Assembly: GCF_005503535.1 (NCBI RefSeq)
Contig: NZ_SCNN01000001.1
Coordinates: 1 to 64,000, forward strand
Length of the DNA: 64,000 bases
From: Mesorhizobium comanense
GTDB taxonomy: Bacteria > Pseudomonadota > Alphaproteobacteria > Rhizobiales > Rhizobiaceae
Direction: 5' to 3'
Below, in pieces: positions 17,544-25,325 of this stretch (its first letter is position 1; each line of letters begins with the position of its first letter). The position numbers and the translations under genes were made by a program. Below the pieces are notes generated by a model. The model was given only the letters and a program-made list of their open reading frames with translations, made no database searches and had not been told where the DNA came from.

Positions 17544-18725
17544 ATGCGCACGTCGCACGCCTATTTGCTCTTTGTCGCCACCTTGCTCACATCGATGGGT
17601 TATGGCGCCACGTTCCTTCTCACCGAGCATTTTCGCGCGCTTGGCGGGAGCGAGATCCAGACCGGCACGACGCTTGGCGGCGCCATGCTGGGCACGCTGG
17701 TCGGCGTCCCCCTGGTCGGCTGGTTTGCCTGGCGCGTCGGCGCGGGCCGCATGGCCGGGCTTGGCGCGGTGCTGGTCGCCGGTGGCTATCTCGGCCTGGC
17801 AAGTCTGTCGGCCCTGACGCCGCTGATCGGCGTCGCCGGCTTCTTCATCGGCCTCGGCTGGGGCATTTTCTTCCTGGCCGCGCCGATGGCGCTTTCGATG
17901 CGCGTGACCGATCAGGATCGCGGCTTCTGGTTCACGCGCTATGGTGCGTTCCAGATGGGCGGGATCGGCCTGAGCCCGATCGTGGCGACGGCGCTGATCG
18001 GCAATCTCGGGCTCACGACCGGGCAGGCCTTTGGCGCCGTGGCCCTGGTCTGCCTGCTCGCCGCGTCGCTCCTCGCCGGATTCGAGGCCATCGCGGTGCG
18101 CCCGCTCGCGGCCGCGGTCAAGGCCGCCGGCAACGACTGGGTGCGGGCCCTGCCGGCACTGCTGCGCACGCGTGCGATGTATCCCATCCTGATGGTCGGG
18201 TTAGGGGCCTGTGTGTTCAGCGGGCTGCTGACATTCCAGACGTCGCTCGTGCGCGGTACCGGGCTTCAGGCCAGTACGTTCTTCGCCACCTATGCAATCA
18301 CCGTTGTCGCATCCCGGTTCCTGCTCGCGCCGTTGATCGGCTGCGCCAAGGGCGACCATGTCGCGGTGATCCTGCTGTCGGTGATGATCGCCGGCGTCAT
18401 CGTTGCTTTCGGCCTCGCCTACGGCGTTCTGGTTCAGATCGTCAGCGCCATCCTGCTGGGCCTGGGCTACGGCCTGGTCTATTCCGTCATCCAGACACAG
18501 GCGGTGAACGATGCTCCTTCAGAGCACCGCAATGCCGCGCTGACATGGTTCGTCGTTGCCTATTTCCTGGGGATATTTGGTTTCCCCGTGCTCGGCGGAT
18601 GGCTGATCGTCAATGTCGGTACACACGGGTTCCTTGTCGCTGTGCTGCTGTTCGCGATCGCCGAGATCGGATTGGCTCTGCTGCGTGGACAGCGTCTGGC
18701 CGGCGAGCGCGTGCAGGCCACATGA
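17544..18725 (+). CDS. MFS transporter
   Basis: A 393-residue polytopic protein with about 12 hydrophobic segments in two halves joined by a polar linker near residues 180-210 (VRPLAAAVKAAGNDW). It starts MRTSHAYLLFVATLL at 17544; upstream in-frame codons would add non-membrane residues. The substrate is not evident. Its divergence from a MocR-type regulator suggests import or export of an amino compound or vitamin-like molecule under that regulator. Confidence 0.88.
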   Translation: MRTSHAYLLFVATLLTSMGYGATFLLTEHFRALGGSEIQTGTTLGGAMLGTLVGVPLVGWFAWRVGAGRMAGLGAVLVAGGYLGLASLSALTPLIGVAGFFIGLGWGIFFLAAPMALSMRVTDQDRGFWFTRYGAFQMGGIGLSPIVATALIGNLGLTTGQAFGAVALVCLLAASLLAGFEAIAVRPLAAAVKAAGNDWVRALPALLRTRAMYPILMVGLGACVFSGLLTFQTSLVRGTGLQASTFFATYAITVVASRFLLAPLIGCAKGDHVAVILLSVMIAGVIVAFGLAYGVLVQIVSAILLGLGYGLVYSVIQTQAVNDAPSEHRNAALTWFVVAYFLGIFGFPVLGGWLIVNVGTHGFLVAVLLFAIAEIGLALLRGQRLAGERVQAT

Positions 18726-18749
18726 CCATGTCCTGTTGGCGGGATAGTC

Positions 18750-19445
18750 TCAACCGCCGGCGGCCGGCGTCTCCCAACCCTCCACCCAGAGCTGCCGCAG
18801 GCGGTCGCCTTCGCCCTTGAACTGCAAGCCGGTCGGCTGGCAATCCTCGATGCGGTCGCTGCGGAAATTGCGGATCGCCTGGCGCAGCTCGCACCAGGCG
18901 ACGATGTTGGCGCTTTCGGCATAATAGATCAGGGCGATCGGGCGGATGAGCCGTTCGGAGGCGCGGCCCATCTCGTCGCGATAGGAAAGGTCGAGCTTTT
19001 CCTCGTCGCGGATGGCGCGGCGCACCAGCGCCAGGTCGATCGCGCCGGCCGAGGGTGCCGCGAACCCCCAGGCATGCAGCGCATTGGCGTCGAGCGTCTG
19101 GCGCAAAGGCGTGGGCACCGCGCCGGCTATCTTAGCGCTGACGCGCTTGGCGGCCTGCTTGAGTTCGTCGTCGCCCGTGCGCTCCAGCAGCGCCAATGAC
19201 AGGACGATCGCTTCCATCTCCTCGATCGAGAACATCAGCGGCGGTAGGTCGAAGCCGGGGCGCAGTATGTAGCCGATGCCGCGTCCGCCCTCGATCGGCA
19301 CGCGCATCGCCTGCAGCGCGGCGATGTCGCGATAGATCGAGCGCACCGTCACCTCAAGTTGCCCCGCGATCATGGCCGCCGTCACCGGCTGCCGCGCCAG
19401 CCGCAGGATCTGGATGATCTCGAACAGGCGCGACGCCTTGCGCAT
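18750..19445 (-). CDS. YafY-type regulator (HTH_11 plus WYL domain)
   Basis: A 231-residue regulator: an N-terminal winged helix (AAMIAGQLEVTVRSIYRDIAAL, about residues 23-44) followed by a WYL domain (about 130-205, with LDLSYRDEMGRASERLIRPIALIY). WYL domains bind small ligands or nucleic acids. ATG 19445 is used; a GTG at 19454 is in frame. It is divergent from a LysE-family exporter gene, with an inverted repeat between, so autoregulation and control of the exporter are likely. Its end lies 24 bases from the MFS gene end, convergent. Confidence 0.88.
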   Translation of the reverse strand: MRKASRLFEIIQILRLARQPVTAAMIAGQLEVTVRSIYRDIAALQAMRVPIEGGRGIGYILRPGFDLPPLMFSIEEMEAIVLSLALLERTGDDELKQAAKRVSAKIAGAVPTPLRQTLDANALHAWGFAAPSAGAIDLALVRRAIRDEEKLDLSYRDEMGRASERLIRPIALIYYAESANIVAWCELRQAIRNFRSDRIEDCQPTGLQFKGEGDRLRQLWVEGWETPAAGG

Positions 19446-19467
19446 CTTTCTCACCCGGTGCCGGTTG

Positions 19468-19491
19468 CAACTGACACACCATCGTCAGTTG
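19468..19491. promoter_or_regulatory. Operator candidate: CAACTGAC inverted repeat
   Basis: CAACTGAC-N8-GTCAGTTG is a perfect 8+8+8 dyad in the divergent region between the WYL regulator and the LysE exporter, 23 bases from the regulator start. A third copy of CAACTGAC at 19567-19574 abuts the exporter ATG. The repeated half-site at both ends of the region supports a shared regulator-binding element. Confidence 0.6.
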
Positions 19492-19574
19492 GCTCGATCT
19501 ATAGGAGCGCCTATCGGATTGAAAATCAACGGCTTGCCCTCTGGATGGGCCGTAGAAGGCGACAGGCAACTGAC

Positions 19575-20210
19575 ATGGACTATGCGCAAAACCTCTGGCT
19601 TTTCTTCGTCTTGCTGCTGGGCATCATCATCGTGCCCGGCATGGACATGCTGTTCGTGCTCGCCAACGCGCTGACCGGCGGCAGCAACAGGGGGCTCGCC
19701 GCCACCGGCGGCATCATGCTGGGCGGCGTGGTGCACACGCTGAACGGCGCTGTCGGCGTCGGACTGCTGATGCATTTCGTGCCGGTCCTGTTCACTCCGC
19801 TGCTGATCGCCGGCGCCGCCTACATGGCCTTCATCGGCATCACGCTGATGCGCAGCTCCATCACGGTCGGCCAGGACGGGCCGACGGGGAGCCGCTCCGC
19901 ATGGAAGGCGTTTCGCCAGGGGCTCATGACCTGCCTGATCAATCCCAAGGCCTATCTCTTTATCCTGGCCGTCTATCCGCAATTCCTCAAGCCGGACTAT
20001 GGCCCGGTCTGGATCCAGGCGTCGATCATGGGGCTGATGACGGTCGCCACGCAATTCGCCATCTATGGCGGGCTCGCGATAACGGCTGGCCGCAGCCGGC
20101 AATTGCTGGTCGCCAATCCGGGTGCAACCGCGCTTGCCGGCCGTGCCGCCGGCCTGTTGCTGTTCGCCGTCTCGTTGTTCACGGCCTGGGAGGGCCTGAA
20201 GGCGGCGTGA
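19575..20210 (+). CDS. LysE/RhtB family exporter
   Basis: A 211-residue membrane protein with about six hydrophobic segments. The family opening is visible: PGMDMLFVLANALTGGSNRG, followed by AAYMAFIGITLMRS and LINPKAYLFILAVYPQF. LysE-type proteins export amino acids or homoserine lactones. The ATG at 19575 is used although the frame is open to 19359, because the upstream residues are not membrane-like and overlap the regulator promoter. A divergent WYL regulator probably controls it. Substrate unknown. Confidence 0.88.
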   Translation: MDYAQNLWLFFVLLLGIIIVPGMDMLFVLANALTGGSNRGLAATGGIMLGGVVHTLNGAVGVGLLMHFVPVLFTPLLIAGAAYMAFIGITLMRSSITVGQDGPTGSRSAWKAFRQGLMTCLINPKAYLFILAVYPQFLKPDYGPVWIQASIMGLMTVATQFAIYGGLAITAGRSRQLLVANPGATALAGRAAGLLLFAVSLFTAWEGLKAA

Positions 20211-20258
20211 CCCGGAGCCTGGACACGCCGCCTTTAAGGCTGGTTGAGCCGACTGCCG

Positions 20259-21350
20259 TCAGGCGGCGCCCTGCCGGCTTTCCAGCATGGCGCGGCGCGC
20301 CGAGCGCCGCCACTCGACCGCCCCGGCAAGCCCGTGCAGCACAGTCTCGGTGGTCGCCCAGTCGATGCAGCCATCGGTGATGCTCTGGCCGTAGACGAGC
20401 GGTTTGCCGGGGACCACGTCCTGCCTTCCGGCGACGAGATTGCTCTCGATCATGACGCCGATGATGCGCTCGTCGCCCGCCGCCACCTGGCCGGCCACGT
20501 CGGTCGCGACCTTGGGCTGGTTTTCGGGCTTCTTGCCGGAATTGGCGTGGCTGACGTCGATCATCAGCCGGGGCGCCACGCCGATGCGTCCGAGCTCGGC
20601 GGCGGCCGCCTCGACACTGGCCGCGTCATAATTGGGCGCGACGCCGCCGCGCAGGATGACGTGGCAGTCGTCATTGCCCGATGTCGCGGCGATGGCGCTG
20701 CGTCCGCCCTTGGTCACCGCCATGAAATGGTGCGGCTGGGCGGCCGACTTCACCGCCTCGCCGGCAATCCGGAGATTGCCGTCGGTGCCGTTCTTGAAAC
20801 CGACCGGGCAGGAAAGGCCTGACGCCAGTTCGCGATGGATCTGGCTTTCGGTGGTGCGCGCGCCGATTGCGCCCCAGGCGACGAGGTCGGCAATGTATTG
20901 CGGAATCGTCATGTCGAGGAATTCGGTTGCCGCCGGCAGGCCGAGATTGTTGACGGCCGAAAGCACGTTGCGCGCCATCCTCAGCCCCTTCTCGATGTTG
21001 AACGAGCCGTCGAGGTCGGGATCGTTGATCAGGCCCTTCCAGCCTACCGTGGTGCGCGGTTTCTCGAAATAGACCCGCATCACGATCTCCAACCGGTCCG
21101 ACAGGGCTTCGCGCAGCGCCGCCAGACGGCTGGCATAGTCAACGGCCGCGACCGGGTCGTGGATGGAACAGGGGCCGACGATGACAACAAGTCGATCGTC
21201 GGCCCCGGTCAGGATGGAATGGATGGCGTTGCGTGAAGCGGCAACGGTGCGCGTCGCCGTCAGCGTGCGCGGGATTTCCCGCATCACCTGGTCCGGCGTG
21301 CTCAGTTCTCGGATTTCCTTGACCCGAAGGTCGTCAGTGGTGGTCAACAC
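20259..21350 (-). CDS. aroG: 3-deoxy-7-phosphoheptulonate (DAHP) synthase, class I
   Basis: A 363-residue enzyme of the AroG/F/H type joining PEP and erythrose-4-phosphate at the head of the shikimate pathway. Landmarks are GPCSIHD (residues 59-65), RVYFEKPRTTVGWKGLINDP and IDVSHANSGK. The GTG at 21350 is chosen because CAGGAG lies 8 bases upstream and it gives the usual length; the frame is open to 21434 but those codons read through the terminator hairpin. Upstream is a leader peptide with Tyr-Trp-Tyr-Phe and mutually exclusive hairpins, indicating attenuation by aromatic amino acids. Confidence 0.94.
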   Translation of the reverse strand: MLTTTDDLRVKEIRELSTPDQVMREIPRTLTATRTVAASRNAIHSILTGADDRLVVIVGPCSIHDPVAAVDYASRLAALREALSDRLEIVMRVYFEKPRTTVGWKGLINDPDLDGSFNIEKGLRMARNVLSAVNNLGLPAATEFLDMTIPQYIADLVAWGAIGARTTESQIHRELASGLSCPVGFKNGTDGNLRIAGEAVKSAAQPHHFMAVTKGGRSAIAATSGNDDCHVILRGGVAPNYDAASVEAAAAELGRIGVAPRLMIDVSHANSGKKPENQPKVATDVAGQVAAGDERIIGVMIESNLVAGRQDVVPGKPLVYGQSITDGCIDWATTETVLHGLAGAVEWRRSARRAMLESRQGAA

Positions 21351-21389
21351 GGCTTTCTGCTCCTGGTTGGGAGACCTGCCGGCTGAAAC

Positions 21390-21415
21390 AAAAAAGCCGC
21401 CAGGTCTGGCGGCTT
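21390..21415 (-). terminator. Attenuator terminator in the aroG leader
   Basis: On the minus strand AAGCCGCCA and TGGCGGCTT form a 9-base stem with loop GACC, followed by a run of T residues, giving a textbook intrinsic terminator. It lies 22 bases after the leader-peptide stop and 40 bases before the aroG GTG. Its 5' arm, GCCGCCAG (21406-21413), is exactly complementary to CTGGCGGC at 21460-21467 inside the leader reading frame, so an antiterminator can form instead. Confidence 0.85.
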
Positions 21416-21437
21416 GTCGGACTGTTTGCTGCAATCT

Positions 21438-21509
21438 TCAGATCGAGCGCAATCCTCCCGCCGCCAGCGAGCTGCTAAAGTACCAATAGGTGGCGGACAG
21501 GTGGATCAT
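21438..21509 (-). CDS. aroG leader peptide with Tyr-Trp-Tyr-Phe
   Basis: A 23-codon frame starts MIHLSATYWYFSSS and stops at 21438. Four consecutive aromatic codons (TAT TGG TAC TTT, 21477-21488) sit just after CCGCCA (21491-21496), which can pair with TGGCGG in the downstream CTGGCGGC. Ribosome stalling on the aromatic codons would mask that first segment and favour antitermination. The promoter-like boxes at 21516-21544 predict transcription starting at about the A of this ATG, so the message may be leaderless, as recalled for rhizobial trpL. An in-frame ATG at 21518 would add three codons. Confidence 0.75.
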   Translation of the reverse strand: MIHLSATYWYFSSSLAAGGLRSI

Positions 21510-21515
21510 GCGGCT

Positions 21516-21544
21516 CATATAGTCGATGCCGAGGCGTTTGTCAC
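21516..21544 (-). promoter_or_regulatory. Promoter candidate for the aroG leader
   Basis: On the minus strand GTGACA (21539-21544) and TATATG (21516-21521) are separated by exactly 17 bases, a reasonable sigma-70-type promoter. Its predicted start point, 6-7 bases after the -10 box, coincides with the leader ATG at 21509. There is no good ribosome-binding site for that ATG, which fits leaderless initiation. Confidence 0.5.
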
Positions 21545-21569
21545 GGGGTTGATGAAGTCGCGCATTGTT

Positions 21570-21812
21570 TCAGTCTGCGATGTGCTCCTGGCCCTGCGGA
21601 AACCAGATGCCCCGCCGGAGCCAGTTGGCTCCAACCAGATTGGGCACAACGTGATTTTGGTCGAGATCGTTTATATCCTTGATGATCTCGACGCTGATGA
21701 TTTTCTCGGCGGATCCGAAGGCCAGTTCAAAGAGTTGCAGGGCATCGGCTTCAGACCGCGCGGTGATGCCTACGCCTGGACGGCCGCTTATGGTGATCCA
21801 GTATGGGTGCAT
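21570..21812 (-). CDS. Small hypothetical protein
   Basis: An 80-residue protein starting MHPYWITISGRPGVGITA, with SEADALQLFELAFG and the C-terminal LVGANWLRRGIWFPQG. I recall similar short proteins in rhizobia but know no function. The frame is open to 21935, but the upstream residues overlap the VapC-like gene and are not convincing, so ATG 21812 is used. It lies 37 bases downstream of the toxin-like gene and 26 bases upstream of the aroG promoter, all on the minus strand. Confidence 0.55.
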   Translation of the reverse strand: MHPYWITISGRPGVGITARSEADALQLFELAFGSAEKIISVEIIKDINDLDQNHVVPNLVGANWLRRGIWFPQGQEHIAD

Positions 21813-21849
21813 CGTCTGTTCTCTGCAGCCATGGTTGCGCCCCGGCAGC

Positions 21850-22272
21850 TTATGCCGTCCAGGGATCGAAGAGTTCAAGTCCGAAACCTTCGAAATCCCT
21901 GGTATTACGCGTTGCCAAAGTAAGCTCGTACGCAAACGCCGTTGCTGCGATTAGACCGTCCATCGACGACAGACTGCGGCCGCGCCGCTTCGCAAGCCCC
22001 ATCAAGTCACCCCAGGCCAAGGCGACCGCTTCGTCCACGGGCAACACCCTCTGCTCGAAGCGTTGCGGCAGATCTTGAGCGAGCCATTCGGCCAGCGCCT
22101 CGCGTTTGCGGCCTTCATCCATAACGGCAATTCCGCGCCGAATCTCGGCGATCGACACGACGCTGATGAAAGACCGATCCTCATCAAGCCGATCCAGCCA
22201 CTCCAGAACACGTGCGTCTGGCGCTGGCCTTGTCACCTCGGACAGGACATTCGTATCGAGCAGAAGCCTCAC
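21850..22272 (-). CDS. PIN-domain ribonuclease toxin (VapC/FitB-like)
   Basis: A 140-residue PIN-domain protein. Acidic active-site residues are visible in LLLDTNVLSE (Asp 6), VSIAEIRRG (Glu 43), SSMDGLIAATA and TRNTRDFEGFG. Such toxins cleave RNA and are neutralised by the cognate antitoxin. Its start overlaps the end of the antitoxin gene by 4 bases (ATGA), the standard type II arrangement. The chromosomal target is not predictable. Confidence 0.88.
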   Translation of the reverse strand: MRLLLDTNVLSEVTRPAPDARVLEWLDRLDEDRSFISVVSIAEIRRGIAVMDEGRKREALAEWLAQDLPQRFEQRVLPVDEAVALAWGDLMGLAKRRGRSLSSMDGLIAATAFAYELTLATRNTRDFEGFGLELFDPWTA

Positions 22273-22532
22273 AGCGGCAGATCACGCGGTTCGTCGCCCT
22301 GGCGCTCCAGGTCGAGATCGGCGCCGCGCAGCGGCGAGCGCAGCAGGAACTCCGCAAGCGTCCCCTTGCGCGCGGTCTTGCGCTGCCACTCCTCGGCCGA
22401 GACGACAACCACGCTCGGTTTGCCGTTTCTGGTGATCGTCTGCGGTGCAGACTGCGCGCGCTCTATAACCTCCGATAGGCGGGCCTTTGCCCCTGCGACC
22501 GTCCAATTGGTATCCTTGGGTGCATGCAGCAT
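22269..22532 (-). CDS. Phd/YefM-type antitoxin
   Basis: An 87-residue protein with the Phd/YefM opening NWTVAGAKARLSEVIERA and the segment TRNGKPSVVVVSAEEWQ, followed by a variable C-terminal toxin-binding tail rich in Leu, Arg and acidic residues. The ATG at 22532 is chosen because GGAG lies about 6 bases upstream; an ATG at 22544 is in frame. It is coupled to the PIN toxin gene and preceded by three TGACTA repeats that probably form its autoregulatory operator. Confidence 0.85.
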   Translation of the reverse strand: MLHAPKDTNWTVAGAKARLSEVIERAQSAPQTITRNGKPSVVVVSAEEWQRKTARKGTLAEFLLRSPLRGADLDLERQGDEPRDLPL

Positions 22533-22543
22533 TTCAGTCTCCA

Positions 22544-22567
22544 TGACTAGTCTGACTATCTTGACTA
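22544..22567. promoter_or_regulatory. Operator candidate of the toxin-antitoxin pair (3 x TGACTA)
   Basis: TGACTA occurs at 22544-22549, 22553-22558 and 22562-22567, an exact 9-base period, immediately upstream of the antitoxin ATG. The first copy is part of the palindrome GACTAGTC. Antitoxin or antitoxin-toxin complexes usually repress their own promoter through such repeats; the link here is by position. Confidence 0.5.
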
Positions 22568-22616
22568 TATGGGAACGAGGATGCTGCAACAACAGGGCCA
22601 GGTGGTCGGTTGCTGA

Positions 22617-23411
22617 CTACTCGCCGACCACACCCGCGATGTTCTGGTCATAGTCGACCAGCGACCCTGTCATCACGCCGGCCTGTGGGCTGACCATGTA
22701 GGTGATCAGACGGGCAAGCTGTGCCGGCTTCACCAGTTGGCCCATCGGTTGCGAAGACTCGGCCTTTGCCAGCCAGTCATCGGGCGCGTCGTGCCACTTC
22801 TTCTGGACGAGGTCCTCGCCTTCGGTGTCCATCCATCCGGGGAGCACGGCGTTGCAGCGAATGCGGTTCTTCCGGTACGAGCTCGCGACATTCTTGGTGA
22901 GCGTCATCAGCGCGCCCTTGCTGGTCGAATAGGGCGTCAGGAAAGACTGGCCGGCATGCGCGGACATCGACAGCACGTTGACGATCGAGCCCGGCGCCTT
23001 CTTTTCCAGGAGATGCGCGACCAGGCCCTGCATCAGGAAGAACGGGCCGCGCACATTGGTATCGAAGATCTGGTCGAAGACGTCTTCGGTCGTTTCGATC
23101 AGCGATCCGCGCGCCGAGGTGGCGGCGGCGTTGACCAGCGCGTTGAGCGTGCCGAAATGCGAGATCGCCGTGGCGACGGCGCGTTTGCAGTCCGCGACCT
23201 TGGCGACGTCGGCGCTGATGAAAATGGCATCGACGCCTGCCTTTCTGAAATGGGCGACGGCCTTGTCGCCTTTCTCCTGCGAGCGGCCGATGAGCGCCAG
23301 CGCCCGGCAGCCTTCGTCGGCCAATGCCTCGGCGACGGCAAAGCCGATGCCTTGCGCGCCGCCGGTCACGATGGCGCGCGTCTCATGATTGCGACCGGTC
23401 AAACCGTTCAT
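22617..23411 (-). CDS. SDR family NAD(P)-dependent oxidoreductase
   Basis: A 264-residue classical short-chain dehydrogenase. The cofactor motif is TGGAQGIG (about residues 16-23), followed by VNAAAT, the catalytic Ser in NVLSMSAHAG and the YSTSK catalytic Tyr/Lys. It lies 31 bases downstream of iolG on the same strand, so it is probably the last gene of the transporter-iolG operon and may oxidise a polyol, inositol isomer or derivative. The substrate is not readable from sequence. Confidence 0.88.
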   Translation of the reverse strand: MNGLTGRNHETRAIVTGGAQGIGFAVAEALADEGCRALALIGRSQEKGDKAVAHFRKAGVDAIFISADVAKVADCKRAVATAISHFGTLNALVNAAATSARGSLIETTEDVFDQIFDTNVRGPFFLMQGLVAHLLEKKAPGSIVNVLSMSAHAGQSFLTPYSTSKGALMTLTKNVASSYRKNRIRCNAVLPGWMDTEGEDLVQKKWHDAPDDWLAKAESSQPMGQLVKPAQLARLITYMVSPQAGVMTGSLVDYDQNIAGVVGE

Positions 23412-23442
23412 CGCTCTGCTCCCTTGGATCCTGATCCAGCTG

Positions 23443-24438
23443 TTACTTGTCGAGACGGACGGTCTTGCCCGTCGTCGCCGACTTCAGCGCCGCGTCTGCC
23501 AGCTTCAGCGCCACGAGGCCGTCCGCGCCGCTGGGGGCCGCTTTCTTGCCCGAGGTCGCCGCGGCGATGAAGGCGGCGATCTCATTGGCATAGGCGTCGA
23601 GATAGCGGGTCATGAAGAAGTCGTGCAGCGGCGGGCGCGTATAGCCCTTCTCGTTGGCGACTTCGATCGACACCGGCCGCTGGTTCTCGGCCGCCACCAT
23701 GCCCTTCGAGCCATGCACCTCGATGCGTTGGTCGTAGCCATAGGTGGCGCGGCGCGAGTTGGAGATGACGGCCTGCTTGCCGGAAGCCGTTTCCAGGATG
23801 ACGCTGACACTGTCGAAGTCGCCGGCCTCGCCGATCTTCTTGTCGACCAGCACCGAGGCGTGCGCGCTGACCGCCACCGGCTCCTCGCCGAGCAGGAAGC
23901 GCGCCATGTCGAAGTCGTGAATGGTCATGTCGCGGAAAATGCCGCCCGAGCGCTTGATATAGTCGACTGGCGGCGCGCCCGGATCGCGCGAGGTGATGGT
24001 GACCATTTCGACGGTGCCGATGGCGCCGTCGTCGATCGCCTTGCGCACGGCGGCGAAGTGCGGATCGAAGCGCCTGTTGAAGCCGACCATCAGAGTGGCC
24101 TTGGCCTTCTCGACGACGGCCAGGCACTTCTCCACCCGCTTGACGTTTAGATCGATCGGCTTTTCGCAGAAGATCGCCTTGCCGGCCTTGGCGAAGCGCT
24201 CGATCAGGTCGGCATGGGTGTCGGTCGGCGTGCAGATGACGACCGCGTCGATGTCCTTGGCCTTCTCGATGGCGTCGATCGTGCGCACCTCGGCGCCATA
24301 GGCATCCGCCAGCTCCTTGGCTGCCTTTTCGAAGGCATCGGCAACGGCCACCAGTTTGGCCTGCGGATTGGAGCCCACGGCGCGGGCATGGACCTTGCCG
24401 ATGCGGCCGGCACCGAGGAGGGCGAAACGGACAGTCAT
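23443..24438 (-). CDS. iolG: Inositol 2-dehydrogenase IolG
   Basis: A 331-residue Gfo/Idh/MocA enzyme with the Rossmann motif LLGAGRIGKVHA at the start, FCEKPIDLNVKRVE (EKP motif), FNRRFDPHFAAVRKAI and RDMTIHDFDMARFL with the catalytic Asp/His. It oxidises myo-inositol to scyllo-inosose, feeding IolE. ATG 24438 is used; the frame is open to 24480. It follows the inositol-type ABC transporter genes by 117 bases, with a weak hairpin (CGGGAAG/CTTCCCG, 24521-24548) in the gap. It is closer to characterised IolG proteins than the paralogue at 14777. Confidence 0.92.
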   Translation of the reverse strand: MTVRFALLGAGRIGKVHARAVGSNPQAKLVAVADAFEKAAKELADAYGAEVRTIDAIEKAKDIDAVVICTPTDTHADLIERFAKAGKAIFCEKPIDLNVKRVEKCLAVVEKAKATLMVGFNRRFDPHFAAVRKAIDDGAIGTVEMVTITSRDPGAPPVDYIKRSGGIFRDMTIHDFDMARFLLGEEPVAVSAHASVLVDKKIGEAGDFDSVSVILETASGKQAVISNSRRATYGYDQRIEVHGSKGMVAAENQRPVSIEVANEKGYTRPPLHDFFMTRYLDAYANEIAAFIAAATSGKKAAPSGADGLVALKLADAALKSATTGKTVRLDK

Positions 24439-24555
24439 GGATATTTCCTTTGAGGGATGTTCGAAGCTAAGGGGCGCCATTCATGAGCGCGGGATGATTT
24501 TCCGGTCAAGATAAGATCGGCGGGAAGCGATTGACCTTCGCCTTCCCGTCTGGCT

Positions 24556-25323
24556 CTAGGCCGCGAGTTCTGCTTCCCCGGTCTTGGCGCCGGTGATGTA
24601 GGAGACGATGTCCTGGCCGTCCGTGTCCTGCTTGCGCAGATTGGCGACGATGCGGCCGCGCCGGAACACCACGATGCGGTCGCACAGGTCGAACACCTGG
24701 CGCATATTGTGGCTGATCAGGATCAGCGGCTCGCCATTTTCCTTCAGCGTGCGGATGATGTTTTCGACCTGCGCCGTTTCCTGCACGCCGAGTGCTGCCG
24801 TCGGCTCATCCATGATGATCAGTTTGGAAGCGAAGGTGGCCGTCCTTGCGATCGCCACGCACTGACGCTGGCCGCCTGACATGTGGCGGATTGTGTTGGA
24901 GAGGTTCGGGATCTTCACCGCTGTCCGCACCAGCGCCGCCTCGGTCGCCTTGCGCATCGCTCTGCGGTCGAGGATGGAGAACGGGCCGAGATTGAACAGC
25001 ACCTTTTCGCGCCCGAGAAACAGGTTCGACGGCACGTCGAGGTCGTCGGCCAGCGCCAGGTTCTGGAACACCGTTTCGATGCCCGCCTCGCGGGCCGCGA
25101 TCGGGCCAGTGAAATTCACTTCCTTGCCGTCGAACCAGATCTTGCCGCTGGTGCGCTGCTCGACGGCGGTGATCTGGCGCACGAAAGTCGATTTGCCGGC
25201 GCCGTTGTCGCCCATGATGGCGACATGCTCGCCCTTGCGCAGTTCGAAATTCGCCCCTTCCAGCGCATGCACGCCGCCATAGCGCTTGGTCAGGTTTTCG
25301 GTCTTCAGGACGATGTCTGACAT
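24556..25323 (-). CDS. Sugar/inositol ABC transporter ATP-binding protein
   Basis: A 255-residue single-ABC-domain ATPase with Walker A GDNGAGKST, signature MSGGQRQ and Walker B LIIMDEPTAALG. Ribose-type importers often have two ABC domains, but this subtype has one. The ATG at 25323 follows the permease stop within 2 bases, with GAGGG upstream. A longer frame open to 25860 overlaps the permease gene and is not credible. It energises the importer formed with the two genes upstream. Confidence 0.92.
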   Translation of the reverse strand: MSDIVLKTENLTKRYGGVHALEGANFELRKGEHVAIMGDNGAGKSTFVRQITAVEQRTSGKIWFDGKEVNFTGPIAAREAGIETVFQNLALADDLDVPSNLFLGREKVLFNLGPFSILDRRAMRKATEAALVRTAVKIPNLSNTIRHMSGGQRQCVAIARTATFASKLIIMDEPTAALGVQETAQVENIIRTLKENGEPLILISHNMRQVFDLCDRIVVFRRGRIVANLRKQDTDGQDIVSYITGAKTGEAELAA

Positions 25324-25325
25324 GG

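Noticed and set aside
21351..21434. N-terminal extension of aroG starting MQQTVRQAARP.
   Set aside because: These codons read through the terminator hairpin, are not found in DAHP synthases, and a GTG with a good ribosome site lies at 21350.
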